A stretch of 64,000 nt of DNA from Elymus sibiricus (taxonomy: Eukaryota; Streptophyta; Magnoliopsida; Poales; Poaceae): contig CM077665.1 of the NCBI GenBank assembly GCA_039707655.1, positions 136,419,148-136,483,147 of the forward strand. Direction: 5' to 3'. The translations under genes and the position numbers were made by a program. Under the pieces are notes generated by a model. It searched no databases and was not told the origin of the DNA. It worked only from the letters and a program-made list of their open reading frames with translations. Position 1 is the first letter of the stretch. Every line of letters starts with the position of its first letter. Shown here piece after piece: positions 30,997-42,926 of the stretch.

Positions 30997-31001
30997 ATAA
31001 C

Positions 31002-31171
31002 CTACCGATCTAGGTTAGCTCGAAATGATGGGAAGCACCGCCGCCACCACCTCTCTCTCTCTTGTCCATCACCACCACCACCGTCACGCCATGGCTTCCG
31101 GCTCAAGATCATCAAGCCAAGGTGAAGGTAAAACCCCATCTCAATCTCATCACTACCGCGAGTATCTAACA
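31002..31171 (+). repeat. 3' LTR of Copia H, second part
   Basis: Resumes after the TSD of Gypsy A and ends atctaaca (31164-31171), the exact inverted match of the LTR start at 2460. A cluster of cac/cca triplets lies at 31063-31086. The adjoining 5 bases, catcc, would be the right TSD of Copia H. Confidence 0.8.
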
Positions 31172-32471
31172 CATCCGATTAACAAAGGACCTAACACCGA
31201 GGACACGAGATTGACACGATCGTAATGGCAAGCACACGGATCACATGGATAACATCCTGCACCTGCAACTAAGAACGCTATAAGAAGGGGTTGAGCAGTG
31301 GTAAGTTAGCCATACAATGTTTGCTGGGTAGTGGAAGGGTTAGAGGCTTTCATGGCAATATAGGAGGCTTGACATTCAAGTGGTAGGTAACGAAACATAA
31401 CGGTAAAAGCGAGACATCTAGCAAGGCAAAAATAGTGTCGGGATCCGGGTATGATCATCTTGCCTGTTGGGTCTTCAGGGGGATATAGAGATGGGTCCTC
31501 GTAGACGTTCTCTCCGGGATCCTCGTACTCAGGCTCGACACTCGGGTCTACCCAAAGAGAAACATCACCAAATAAGCATACATTCAAAGTGCAATGCTCA
31601 ATCAAGTGATGCATGACCTAGTTGATGCAATTACATGGCAACCCTATGCTAGTCATGTTTCTCATGCAATTATTAAGTTCTTTAGTATTCTGGATAGAAC
31701 CTCATTATAAGTTATTTGAACATGCATGATCATGGCAAATATCAATGCCCCTCGCAAAATCGATGCAAATGCATATGTAGAAGGTAGCAAACGGAGTAGC
31801 GGTTCTCAGGATACACTCACGGTAAGGTACGGACGGTATCGAAGACAAAAGCAAGGATGGAGAAGACCATGGGCTATTCCTTGGTATTCAAAGGCTGCCA
31901 CTGGATTGCAACTGAAATTCTAGCAAGAATGGACCCAAAAATCATGCAAAACAATGGAGTATAACTCCCACAAGTCACAAAACACTCAACTACACAATCT
32001 GTTCAAAAACAGCAACATGTCATCTTGTAATACACATAACCAGAGCTACATCAAGTTTCAAATCACAACCAAGGCATGTACAGGAATAATACAACATGCT
32101 TAACAATTAATCTATCTACAGAAACATGAAAGCAGCAAGGATTCATGGCAATTGAGCTCACAAGATGGCATGTTGAAATAGTTTTGGGACTTAGTGAAAA
32201 TTACAGCTTTACATGTTCTGAGTTAACAGATTGGCATATTGACAACAACAAAACCATATGCTACAGGAACTTTCATTGCATGAAAAATAAGAGGGTGATA
32301 GAGGACAACATGTACAACAACTAATTACATTATAGCAACATCAGATTATTCACATATCAATGGCTATCATCCCCACAACACGGCATGTAGAGAATAGCAG
32401 ATTCCCAGACTTAGAAAAAATCAACGGGTGCAATAGTGCAGTTTTTAACAGAATGACATGTTGGACAACAA

Positions 32472-33191
32472 AACTAACTATGATGCATAGCTCTTGCTTG
32501 CAAACCAAATGCACAGGTCTACAGAGGGTAACATGCTCTACAAAACATAACATTGTGCCAACCTCAATGGAGCAATAGATCCATGGGAATCATGATGAGA
32601 ACATGGCAAGAAAATAACAGATTTCAACACTTTGAATTATTTGGGCATGTGAAGGCAGAATTTTAATGACATGTTAACATCAAGAATGCCACCCATATAA
32701 TGATCTATCATAGCAAGCAAAAATACAGGGGCTAGAGCACAATCTAATAGACATATTTCATGTTGACAAGATTTTCATATAGTGCAAGAATTAATTCATG
32801 TGAAAAAGACAAAATGGCATATTATCACAACACAACATTTTTACAAACTTGCTCAAATTATAAAACTAATACCACCATTGGATTTACTGAATTTTTCTAC
32901 CCCAAAATCATCTTTCACATACCTATGTTCCTGTGAACAAAACTCCCACAAATGCATTCACACAATTGACATAACCACTTAATACGAGTTATATGCCAAA
33001 TTTGGAATCTCCCATAAGTATTGACAGAATCGGAAGAAGAAAAATCTGGCAATTTCCTTAAAAGGAAATATCACTGAAAACAGAGAAAAAAATAAAACTA
33101 AATATACATATATAAAAGGGCCACATGGCATACTCACCAGGGCCCAGAGGGGGTGACATGTGGGGCCCAAGGCCCACTATCAGCTCGAAAT
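32472..33191. repeat. 720-bp tandem duplication, copy 1
   Basis: Starts aactaactatgatgcatag and ends with gggcccaaggcccactatc...gaaat. Copy 2 follows directly. The copies differ at scattered single bases and small indels, so the event is not very recent. The matching 66-codon frames at 32782 and 33502 are a result of this duplication. Confidence 0.92.
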
Positions 33192-33910
33192 AACTAACTA
33201 TGATGCATAGCTCTTGCTTGCAAATCAAATGCACAAGTTTATGGAGGGTAACATGCTCTACAAAACATAACATTGTGCCAACCTCAATGGAGCAATAGAT
33301 CCATGGGAATCATGATGAGAACATGGCAAGAAAATAATAGATTTCAACACTTATAATTATTTGGGCATGTGAAGACAGAATTTTAATGACATGTTAACAT
33401 CAAGAATGCCACCCATATAATGATCTATCATAGCAAGAAAAAATACAGGGGCTAGAGCACACTCTAATGGACATATTTCATGTTGACAAGATTTTCATAT
33501 AGTGCAAGAATTAATTCATGTGAAAAAGACAAAATGGCATATTATCACAACACAACATTTTTACAAACTTGCTCAAATGATAAAACTAATACTACCATTT
33601 GATTCACTGCATTTTTCTACCTCAAAATCATCTATCACATACCTATGTTCCTATGAACAAAACTCCCACAAATACATTCACACAATTGACATAACCACTT
33701 AATACGAGTTATAAGCCAAATTTGGCATGTCCCATAAGTATTGACAGAATTGGAAAAAGACAAATCTGGCAATTTCCTTAAAAGGAAATATCACTGAAAA
33801 CAGAGAAAAACAATAAAACTAAATATATATAAAAAAGGGCCACATGGCATATTCACCAGGGCCCAGAGGGGGTGACATGTGGGGCCCAGGGCCCACTGTC
33901 AGCTTGAAAT
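33192..33910. repeat. 720-bp tandem duplication, copy 2
   Basis: Same sequence as 32472-33191. The sequence diverges after gaaat at 33910, just before the tRNA-like stretch. Confidence 0.92.
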
Positions 33911-33926
33911 AAATGGGAAGAAAAAA

Positions 33927-33996
33927 GGGGCGCCGACGGGATTCGAACCCGGGTCTCCTAGGTTGGAACCAAGCGGCGCTCCCACTTGGCTAGGCA
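33927..33996 (-). other. tRNA-like sequence (A and B box motifs), not an intact tRNA
   Basis: On the minus strand tagccaagtggg resembles an A box and gggttcgaatcccg is a good B box with a T-stem of four or five pairs. The 7-bp acceptor stem does not form between the expected ends. It may be a tRNA-derived segment captured by the element or a tRNA relic. Confidence 0.5.
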
Positions 33997-35628
33997 CATG
34001 GGTTTGACAGAGGGAGGTTTTCAGACATTTTGAACAAGCAAAGGTGTTGCCTTCTTCTTCCCAAGGCCATAGAAGCAGACGTCATCGCCGGCGGCAACAG
34101 TGGCGACCTCCAGGGCAAACGTTCCACCGCGGGGGTGCGGGATCCCGAGGGGGGTCCGTTCCCACAGCTGCGGAGTGGATGCATGGCGCGGGGGTTAGAG
34201 GAGGCAGGGGCGCTCGAGCTCGAGCTCTTGCTCGGCTCGGGGCCATGGCAAGGCGCGCGAGGCAGGGAGGGAGTGTGGCGAGGCGCTGGAGGGATAAGGC
34301 GAACTGCCCACATGCGCAGGACAAAGACACGGCGCGTGGGAAGCAAGAACAAGCGTGCAAAAATATTAGTACGCGTACACTATTTCTATGGCCGGAGCAT
34401 AGAGGACACGAGATTGACATGATCGTAACGGCAAGCACACAGATCTACATGCTACGGGAAGGCACAGAGAGGGAAAGGGGACTACCTACTTTACCTAGGA
34501 CAAGAAAAGGTCGAAGGGAGGCCTTCGGGAAGACGACGGCGAGACAAGAAACTCTGGTGCACGCGGGATCCGGTTCTGCAGGAAGAAGTTGTCGACGATG
34601 AGGGAGCTCCGGCTTGCTGGCGTGGTGCGCGTTGAGGTAGAAGACGGCGGGCACTCCAGGGACTCGTTCCACGGCGTCGGGGAGCTCGGAGAAGAGGTGG
34701 AGGTGCTATCCCGAGCACGAGCTCGAGCAGGCTTGGAGCATGGCGGGCATGGCGATGGCGAGAGCTTGGAGGGGCTTACCTGCGGTGGCGGGGCAAGAAG
34801 AGGGAAGGAATGGGGCGAGGCGCTCTAGGGATAGCTTGGGGACACGATATAAAGGACGCTCAGGGCTTCTCCGGCCGTCAAATCAACCCGGATGCCGATG
34901 TGGCTCCGGTGGATGAGCTGCCGTACAGGACGACGACACTCGCGCGGGGAGGAGGCAGGCTGGGCTGCGCGGGGAGGCCGAGCTGGGCTGCGCTGCTGCT
35001 GCTGGGCCAGGAGAGGCCCAACTGGGCTCTGCTCACTCTCTCTCTCTTACGTAAAAGCATTTCTTTTACTTTAAACTAGAGAAACAAGAAAAACACAAAG
35101 ACAAGAGAGAGATGTTTGGGACAGAAAATAAAAAAATATTTGTACTCTCAAAATGTACTCTATTTAATAAAAATGGAATTGGAATTCTTACGGCAAATAA
35201 AATAATCACATATATTTATAATTGGAATCTGTTTTGCAAAGAATCAAAAGGCAAGCATATCAAAACATGGTTGAGAGCTAATTTGCAATTATCATCAGAA
35301 TATTTAGAAGTAGAGCAACATTTTATAAGAGGTGAAAAGGGCAAGTGAATCACAACATATTGCATATTGAAACAAATAGTAGAGGTGGCATAGTTTTGAG
35401 AAATAGAGGAGAGTCTTCACACCAAAGTTTTGCACACCAATCCCACAACACACACACACACAACAACATCACCACATAAAAACAAAGCAAGATGCAAATC
35501 ATGAATGATGATATGATGCCATGATGCAACATGATATGAAGCAAAAATTAATACCCAAACCACATAAGGCAAAACATGGATGGTTCATATATGGAAAATT
35601 ATACAAGGGTTGCACTTGGGCTGTTACA
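33997..35628 (-). other. Rest of the long LTR-like block
   Basis: GC-rich part 34030-35040 with several overlapping frames on both strands, none with a domain; then AT-rich 35050-35628. A 45-bp piece at about 34405-34450 repeats 31197-31245 (gaggacacgagattgaca). A (ca)n run is at about 35450-35462. Confidence 0.4.
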
Positions 35629-37289
35629 TGATGGCCCCAGTCTGGAACTTGGTGGGGTCTCAATCCAGAGGCAAAGAGATTGTTCCTTTCCTGCTGCCAC
35701 TCTACCAAGCCACCCCGAAGGATGGAATAAGACTTGGTTCTATTACCATAACACGACCCCGGCTGATGAGAATCCTTTGTCGGGTTACAGACCAGATCGA
35801 CTTCCTATGGTCTTCGAACTCCCTGGCTAGGCTCCACAAGAAGAACGCTCTCAACACGCCCCCATATCACCAAAGTTGAGGGCCTTGATATCTAATGGGT
35901 TAACTGGAGTTGATTTAACCCGGTGTTGGGTATCCTGGAGGATCTTACCATTAAGCCGCTGTGACAATTTAATGTACAACTACTCTAGCTACTTAAACGA
36001 TGCCTAAATATATAGCAACGTGACCTTGGAGACGGATGAGATAAACCGGACTGTGAATCTGTTGGGCGAAAATCAAGACGCTTGCAATAAAGTCGGCCTG
36101 AGACCCTTCAGTGTTTCTAATCCAGTTCCTCCAGTAAGAATCTTCGATGACTCTTTATCCGGCTTATATAGAATGTCTTTAAACTTCAAATCTTTTACCT
36201 ACTGTATTATTTATAATTTTGTAGGCAGAATTTCCATTCTGGAATAAGAAGAGAAGAGTACTTGCAAATAGGCCTAAAACCGACGCAAATAAGAATAAGG
36301 CGGCTACAGAAGAGCCGTCAACTAGGGGCGAGTCTCCAACAGTTGATGCCCAGTCGGAGGTAGAAATTGACTCCGCTGGCCGTCTGTTTATTGAACTTGC
36401 TCACACCTCGTATTCTCAGGGTGATGGTCCAACAAGCCAGCCTGAAGATGTTGAGGTAATTTCCATCTCCTCCGGCTCAGAATCCTCGTCTCCAAGGAAA
36501 ACAAGGCGGGTCATGCGGAAAATACGTTTTTCTCATCTGGATGCTCATTATGATCCCAATTTTATTTTGAAGAAAACTCAGCATGAATCAAGGCGCCAAA
36601 CTCGGAGCAGCTCCGGTGACCTTGTGGCCGGCTTACCCAACAAGTCAGCCACCTGTAAGCGACAAAATGAGGTGCCTCATAGTCCAACCTCTTTTCTTCC
36701 GAAAGCTGGCCTTATCCGGCAACTTCTTAATCCTTCTAACTCGAATTATCAGGAATCACCACCTTCATCGGGAGACTCAACTACCACAAATCTGCCACCT
36801 CTTGTCATCAACCAAGGGTAAATTTCTTTCTTATAACATAGATTGCTTGTTTGTACTTAACCTGGCATACGTTTTATTCCGCTCTCTTGCTTGCAGGGCT
36901 AAGGCTAAGTAGAGAAAAGTTGGCGAGCCATCAGCCAATCTTGAGGTCCCTAAACTGGACAATCCGTCTTTGGCGACTCCTCAGGCTTACACTGAAAACC
37001 CCAACATCTTGAGCCAGCAATCATTGAAGGTGTGGACACTGAATTTAACCCGACTCAGAAAACTGGCCCGCCCAGTCCTCTCAGAGCAACTGAAGATCCT
37101 TCTCATGAGAATGATAATGATGAAATTACTATCACTGGGATGGGATATACAACTCCAGTGGTCTCTAATGTGCTGACTAAGCATACTGCCAAGGATGACA
37201 CACCATTTCTTAACAAGGGGAAGGCTAAGCTTGAGCTCCCTAGTTATGAAAATTTGAGCGCAGACAAATTGCACGCCGGTTATCTAAAC
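35629..37289 (+). pseudogene. Antisense-type retrotransposon ORF 'G' with introns, fragment
   Basis: Decayed plus-strand gene resembling the gypsy-type transposon / Transposase_28 ORFs. Exon-like part 1 (to about 36133) has HPEGWNKTWFYYHNTTPADE, RPDRLPMVFELPG, a stop, then LHKKNALNTPPY and, in the shifted frame, LTGVDLTRCW. A candidate intron runs gtaaga (36134) to ggcag (36227). Part 2 (36228-36817) is acidic and Ser-rich (EVISISSGSESSSPRKTRR). A second candidate intron runs gtaaat (about 36819) to ttgcag (about 36896). Part 3 reaches the Gypsy D insertion at 37290. The left edge is cut by the long LTR-like block. It is presumably the antisense gene of an older Tat-type element. Confidence 0.6.
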
Positions 37290-37696
37290 TGTCGGAATTA
37301 GGGCTCCGGGGACCCAAAAAGGTTCGAACACTGGGGTGCGCTCGCTCTCCTACCCTGCTCTACCTTACAACCTCACGACGACTCTCCGGTGGCTCGAGAA
37401 AAGGAAGAAGAACAAAGAACACACAACTTACCTAGGTTTGGGCCACCTTGCGGTGTAAAACCCTACTACTGCTTGTCTGGATTGCTTGCCGGAGAAGACG
37501 GGTACAAGATGAGTTCTTGCCTACTGGGGTCGATCTCTTTCTACGGAGGCCGGACCTCCCTCTTTATACAGGCTCTGGTCCTCTTCCCCCCAAAACACAT
37601 GGCGGGAAGGGTTGCCACAATGGCCATTTTGAAAGGGGACATGACTGCAGTCCACCCTGACAAAGGTAGTCTTCGCCTGCCAAAGCTCTCTGCCGT
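37290..37696 (-). repeat. 3' LTR of Gypsy D, first part
   Basis: Starts tgtcggaattagggctccgg and is interrupted at the gccgt TSD (37692-37696) of element E. It resembles the A LTR in layout: start, shared conserved block (about 37430-37480), small TATA-like region tttatacag (about 37561), and the gtcttcgcctgc word near 37670. Confidence 0.85.
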
Positions 37697-38311
37697 TGTC
37701 GGGGATATTACCCCGCGGTATAACCTGGCCTGAAGTATGACCCGGCCGGGACTTGGCGACTCACTGGTGACCTGGCCGAGCTTGGCGGCTCATTGGTGAC
37801 CCGGCAGGCGGGTCAGACGAGCAACAAGGCCCAACGGCCCAGAGGGCGGCTCATGGGAGGGCCGACTCATGTTATGGCGGAAGGCGGCTCATAGAGAAGG
37901 CCCAAAGGAGAGGAAGGATTCCCTTACAAGAGAAACAAGACCCGGATTAGGACTCAAGAGAGACTAGTCTTAATCCTACTCGTAGTAGGACTCTACATGT
38001 AAACCTACCCCTTCCACTTATATAAGGAGGGGTAGAGCACCCCTAGAGGGACAACTTCAAGTCATTAGAGACAGACAGATTAGAGGCTCTCAGGTTAGAG
38101 GTAGCGATCCCGCACCCTTGTAATCAAGATCATCCTCATCATCAATATACACAAAGCAGGACGTAGGCTTTTACCTCCATCGGAGGGGCCGAACCTGGGT
38201 AAACTCGCGTCTCCCGATTTCGACCAACCCCTCTCAAGCCGCCACATAGTTGCGATGGCCTCACGCCTAAGTTCTCTCACAAGGACATCTTGCCGTGACA
38301 AAACCACGACA
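37697..38311 (+). repeat. 5' LTR of element E
   Basis: tgtcgggg...ccacgaca, with a TATA box ttatataagg (38018-38027) and, in R/U5, ggggccgaacctgggtaaac, the sense form of the block found in the LTRs of I, A and D. Confidence 0.9.
38018..38027 (+). promoter_or_regulatory. TATA box of element E 5' LTR
   Basis: ttatataagg after the pyrimidine-rich word cccttccac; repeated at about 43248-43257 in the 3' LTR. Confidence 0.6.
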
Positions 38312-38330
38312 GTTGGCGCCAACCGTGGGG
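38312..38330 (+). other. Primer-binding site of element E
   Basis: gttggcgccaaccgtgggg directly after the LTR, in the usual position and of Gypsy type (ttggcgcc core). Confidence 0.65.
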
Positions 38331-38499
38331 CCAATGCACGGTGGTGTTGTGTTCTTGAAGGGATCTCTCCTAGGGATCGAGGAGCTTATGACCCGCTGGA
38401 TGAAGAGGAACCGGTTAAAAAGGATCTACACGCGCGTAGTTCAATTTTTTTGGATTCAATCTACATCAACAACCAGGGGATCCACTGATCAGAACCATG

Positions 38500-39450
38500 G
38501 GCAGTTGCACGCATCAAGCAGATCTCCAGTTGTTTGTTCCATCGATCGGATCAAGAAAAGGAAAAAAACAAGCCGCCGTTTGCTTCTGGTCAATGGCCAG
38601 AGCCATGTTTCGTTTGCTCGCAAAGATTCAGACAGAGAGAAGAACTAAGAAAGAAGGGAACAGAGATGGTCACGGACTCGGTCTTCGCCTGCCACTGCAG
38701 AGTTTTCGCCGGCTCGGTCTCGCTTCGCCTGCGGTGCCGTGGTCGCCTCGGTTTTGTCCCGCCCGCAACGCCGTGGCTGTCTCGGTCTCCTCGCTCATCG
38801 TGTCGTTGCCGGCTCTACTCTGCTCTGGAGCCACCTCCGTCGCCTCGTGCTTCAGCCGCTCCCGCCTCCGTCCGCTCCACCTCGCCCCGCCTCACCTGCG
38901 GCGGCTGCCATGGCTCGCCTCAACCTTGCCGCATCCAACGAACCGCCGGCCTGCTGCCGCCCTGCGGCTCCACCTCCGCCACCTCAGGCAGCCTGGCCGG
39001 CTCGCCGCTGCGCCTGCTCACCTCGCCCGCCTTTGGCCAGCAGAGCTCCAGCTCCACTCCACGTCAAGCCGCCCCGGCCCCCAACACGGACTCGTGTCCA
39101 CGCGCGTCGGAGTCATCCCGAATCCGCCTTTGCCTCTGCAGCACCTCGATTCGCCAGCGCACGCCGAGCCGGCCCACTGCGGCCGCAACCCGTCGCCGCC
39201 ATTGCTCCGCTCCGCCTCGCTCGAGGACGCCCCCGCGTCGAGCCGTTTTGGCTTGCCGTTCGCGCGCGCCTCCGCCTCTGCTGTGGGTCGTCGCCTCCGA
39301 GCTACCCTGGCTCCGAAGTTGGGGACTCGCCTCGCCTACCGTAGCCCACGCTCCGTGGCTGGTTTTGATCCACAACCAAGTTTCTGTGGAAGAGAGGATA
39401 ATGGCATTCGCAGCGGCCGCCGGGGAGAGAAGTACTACTTTTAATTAGTA
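38500..39450. other. GC-rich block in element E, no gene
   Basis: About 0.9 kb of GC-rich sequence in which three frames on plus and one on minus stay open for 100-315 codons. The peptides are Pro/Ser/Arg/Ala-rich without a known motif, as expected where stop codons are rare. It could be a captured host sequence; nothing supports a gene. Confidence 0.5.
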
Positions 39451-39801
39451 CTCCAGCTCATCACGTGGAGGCTACAGGATTATTTTCTCAATTGCTACCT
39501 CCACCCAAAACTACCAGGTGCTACCGTTTTATTTATTTTTTCCTTTGGGTAATTTCAATTCTACTATGAACTTTTCTACCGGCTGCACTACTTGATGTAC
39601 GTAGATTTGGTGGAAGCAGAAAATGTATTCACAGACGGCACCGGGTCGCTCGATGGACAGGCGCGCAAGACGTCATCCCGGCGGACGTTGCATACGGATC
39701 ATCTCGCATCAGTGTCATCCTACGACGACGTTCGAGCCATGCTGCCCGACGGACAGAAGCATGTCCCGCCATCCCTGTGATCCAGTCTGCATCAACACGC
39801 C

Positions 39802-40063
39802 GCGGCCGTTTCTCGCGACCACACCGGCTTACAACGCCACGGCCGTCTCTCACGACCGCAACGGCTTACAACGCCGCGGCCGTCTCTCACGACCGCACCG
39901 GCTTACAACGCCGCTGTCGTTTCTCGCGACCGCACCGGCTTACAATGTCGCAGCCGTCTCTCACGACCGCACCGGCTTACAACGCCGCGGCCGCCTCTCG
40001 CGACCGCACCGTCTTACAATGCTGTGGCCGTCTCTCGCGACCGCACCAGCTTACAACGCCGCG
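39802..40063. repeat. 38-bp minisatellite, about seven copies
   Basis: Unit of the form gcggccgtctctcacgaccg + caccggcttacaacgcc, present about seven times head-to-tail with substitutions and almost no length change. It lies in the E interior and keeps overlapping frames open. Confidence 0.93.
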
Positions 40064-40598
40064 ACTGACTTCTATATCTACATCAACACCCGGAGCTATC
40101 CGTACAGACTGCTCAACGGGCGCGCGCAAGTCACCGCCCCTGCAGACAGTCTACTACAAACAACTCTGGAGCAAATAACAATATATTATCAGCTTCTGCC
40201 CGCATTTGATGGCTTAATGGACAGTTGCACAAGTCGCCGCCACTGCAGTTTGGTTAACTTCAACAACCAGCCGGGTCGAACCATATGGGATCATTTATAA
40301 CCCGCCATCTCAACCTTCTGCGGGTTCATTTTGCATTATCAACGCCAAGGACATACAATGAGTGTCGCAAAGATCATCAACTGGGCACACACTTTTGGCT
40401 TCAATAAACTTCAGTTATCAGCCGTCAACCATATGCCGGCTTACGCCACAGCCAAGGATGAAGACTCTTAAGCCGCCTCCTCGAGTCGACTTAAGACTCG
40501 GGGGCTACACATACATGACTTGGCAGATTCAACCAGGCTCAAATATTCTGGAACCCCGGGTCATTACAAGGAAGATAACCCGATCCCAGGGGCTGCTG

Positions 40599-40826
40599 CC
40601 TTATTAGTAGAAAAATTTAAAGTCGCCCAAGAGGACGAGCCGCCATGATGCGACCGTTCAAACATGGGTGCACTACCTTATTAGTGGAAGATTTAAAGTC
40701 ACCCAAGAGGACGAGCCGGCATGATGCGACCGTTGAAACATGGGTGCACTACCTTATTGATGGAAGATTTAAACTCGCCCAAGAGGACGAGCCGCCATGT
40801 TGCGACCGTTCAAACATGGGTGCCCG
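40599..40826. repeat. 76-bp tandem repeat, three copies
   Basis: Units start ccttattag at about 40599, 40676 and 40752 and contain cgcccaagaggacgagccg and gcgaccgttcaaacatgggt. Part of element E. Confidence 0.92.
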
Positions 40827-41019
40827 GGTTTATTGGATCATCATATGGTCACTTGGGGGCTTCCAACTCTATGAGTTTAGCTTTCATACCCTCTTGGCCC
40901 GGCTTTATATGCCATGTTTGTGTTAAACCAGCCTGTTTGCAACTTGCTACTCCGCCATGTGACCCGCCGAACTCTTGACAGCCAATCTTGCTCAGAGACC
41001 CTGAACTTTCAAAGTTATT

Positions 41020-41650
41020 CTCGCACAAAGACCCTGAACTTGTCAAGGTTTAAACAGCGGCTTTTGTCGCGAGAGAGCTGGCTTACAGTGAGCTAGGATA
41101 AACTCGCCTTGTCTGCTGTAGTCTCTTCGTTATGTGGCTTGTTCGTACTCTTAACAGTCAATCTTTTTAAGACCCTGAACTAGTTAAGGTTTAAACGACG
41201 GATTTATGTCACGTGAGAGCCAGCTTACGGGATGAAAGGCTTTCATGCCAAGCTTCTTTGAAGCAAAACTTGAGTTTTTCAAAAACAAAACAGAGATAGT
41301 CTCTTTTTGTCGAGCCTTGAAAGCCGACATTTTTATACTCTGTTATCATACACATACATCATCATACATTGCATCATATATTGCATCATCATTGCATCGT
41401 CATACCATGCATCATATATGCATGAATATCTTGGTTTATATTGCAGGAGCCGGTTTTCAAACCGGGATACATATTCCAATCCTTAATAGCCAACATGGCT
41501 GGATTTCCATTATGATTGTTATAACCAATATTGAATAATTGAGGTTCTCAAACCAAGTTATATTATTATTTTACATAGCCAACATGGCTGGATTTTCATT
41601 ATGGTTGTCATAACCAGTTTTGGATGATTGAGGTTTTCAAAGCCCCTTCA
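41020..41650. repeat. Degenerate direct repeats in element E
   Basis: Two pairs: aagaccctgaact...cagcttac at about 41028-41090 and 41168-41227, and catagccaacatggctgga...gaggtt at about 41485-41550 and 41575-41635. Old duplications, no coding content. Confidence 0.75.
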
Positions 41651-42926
41651 GAGTAATGGCTATTATTCCTTCATCCAAAAAATACCAGCTTACAACAAGG
41701 AGCATGGTTCAACATTGATATGCAAGGATTTTAGCAATGTCATCTAGACAGTGGATATAATTTTATTCTGCAATGAAAGGAATAGTCCCGAATCGTTGCA
41801 GGCATACGACCGGCACTTGGGGGCTACATTATTAAAGTCCAGTTTTTATCAAGTATGCAAGTCCCATGTCGCAGCAAGCATGCACCACGGCACTTGGGGG
41901 CTAATGCAAGTTGTTTTTTCAAATAATTACATTGTCAACAAGACCCTGTTATCTCAAGGAGATGAGCTGGCCTTTCTATCCTTTTCTAAAGTCCCAGCCC
42001 AGTATTGTCTTACTGAGACCGGCCCTTAGGGGCTACACATTGCTCCTCAAGGCTATATGACCAGATCTATAAAAAATGTCCCTGCTCATTATTGCATAAT
42101 GACCCGACCCTTGGGGGCTACACTGGCTGAAGTTTTATGAGCATAAGACACTTACAAGTCCCAGGTTGCTGCAGGCAAGACAACCCAGTACTTGGGGGCT
42201 ACATATGTGGAACATGCAACTTATGACTGGTGACTCAGAGGAACAATCCAGATTTCTCTAGAGTTGCAATATTATATTGAAGCAAGTCTTAAAGCTATCA
42301 CTACGTTCCCCTATTAAGACTTGGGGGCTACAAGTAATATGGATATATCAAAAAATACAAGAGCACTTTCAAGATGTCAATTGTGAGCGAGACCAGCTCA
42401 ACGGATTTTTATCTAGCCGAAGCATTGAAAGACCGGCTCAGCATCACACGGATTTCTTTATTTCCAATAATTTAATCAAGTCAGTTGGAGTCCAGTTGTA
42501 TGACCCGGCGTCACCAACAATCATGACCCGACATTATCAAAAGATCATAACCCGGCAGGGTCTATATAAGCAAGCGAGCCTCACAAGTTGGAAGTGGTTT
42601 AGCAATGGATGATTTTCTATTCCCAATCAAAGCAATGGAAAGCCGGCTCAACTTCATATGGTTTTCTTACCTCCAATATTTTCATCGAAGCCAAAACATT
42701 GGAGGTCGTCTCAACGGCATATGGGTGTTTTATTCCCAATATTTTGCAAAGGACATGGACCTGCAAGATGATTGTGAAGACGGCTCGTTAATATGAAGAA
42801 GAAACCCGGATATTTCAGGAGCTGCTTCATTGAGCCGGCCGGTGGAGCAAGCCGGTGCCTTAACATATTTGTTATTCTTATTTCAGGAGCTTACCATGAA
42901 TAAATTCAAGCTAACCTGGTGGTTAA
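41650..42926. other. Element E interior with repeated cttgggggctaca motif
   Basis: No gene. The polypurine-like word cttgggggctac recurs at about 41817, 41893, 42111, 42193 and 42320, with variants near 40498, 40851 and 42025. A clear single polypurine tract just before the 3' LTR at 42927 is not seen. Confidence 0.65.

Larger units (their letters stand above)
31172..35628 (-). mobile_element. Very long LTR-like block (Sukkula-like?), minus strand
   Basis: The oldest layer of the left stack. On the minus strand it begins tgtaacagccc (ending at 35628), a common plant Gypsy LTR start, and runs about 4.5 kb without a pol gene. Very long LTRs with little coding DNA are known for Sukkula-type elements in Triticeae; that name is a guess. 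It includes a 720-bp tandem duplication, a tRNA-like sequence and a frame at 31306-31614 (minus) rich in EDP motifs with no known domain. Its other end is cut by Copia H. Confidence 0.45.

Noticed and set aside
32782..33702. Twin 66-codon frames as a paralogous small gene pair
   Set aside because: They result from the 720-bp duplication of non-coding DNA; no codon-like conservation seen.
33927..33996. Functional tRNA gene
   Set aside because: B box is good but the acceptor stem does not pair; reported only as tRNA-like.
38497..39448. Three overlapping long plus-strand frames (up to 315 codons) in element E
   Set aside because: They overlap in all three phases of GC-rich DNA, are Pro/Ser/Arg-rich and have no domain; long frames are expected where stops are rare.
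39802..40063. Regular repeats that could suggest a CRISPR array
   Set aside because: Repeats are directly head-to-tail with no spacers, in a plant retroelement.
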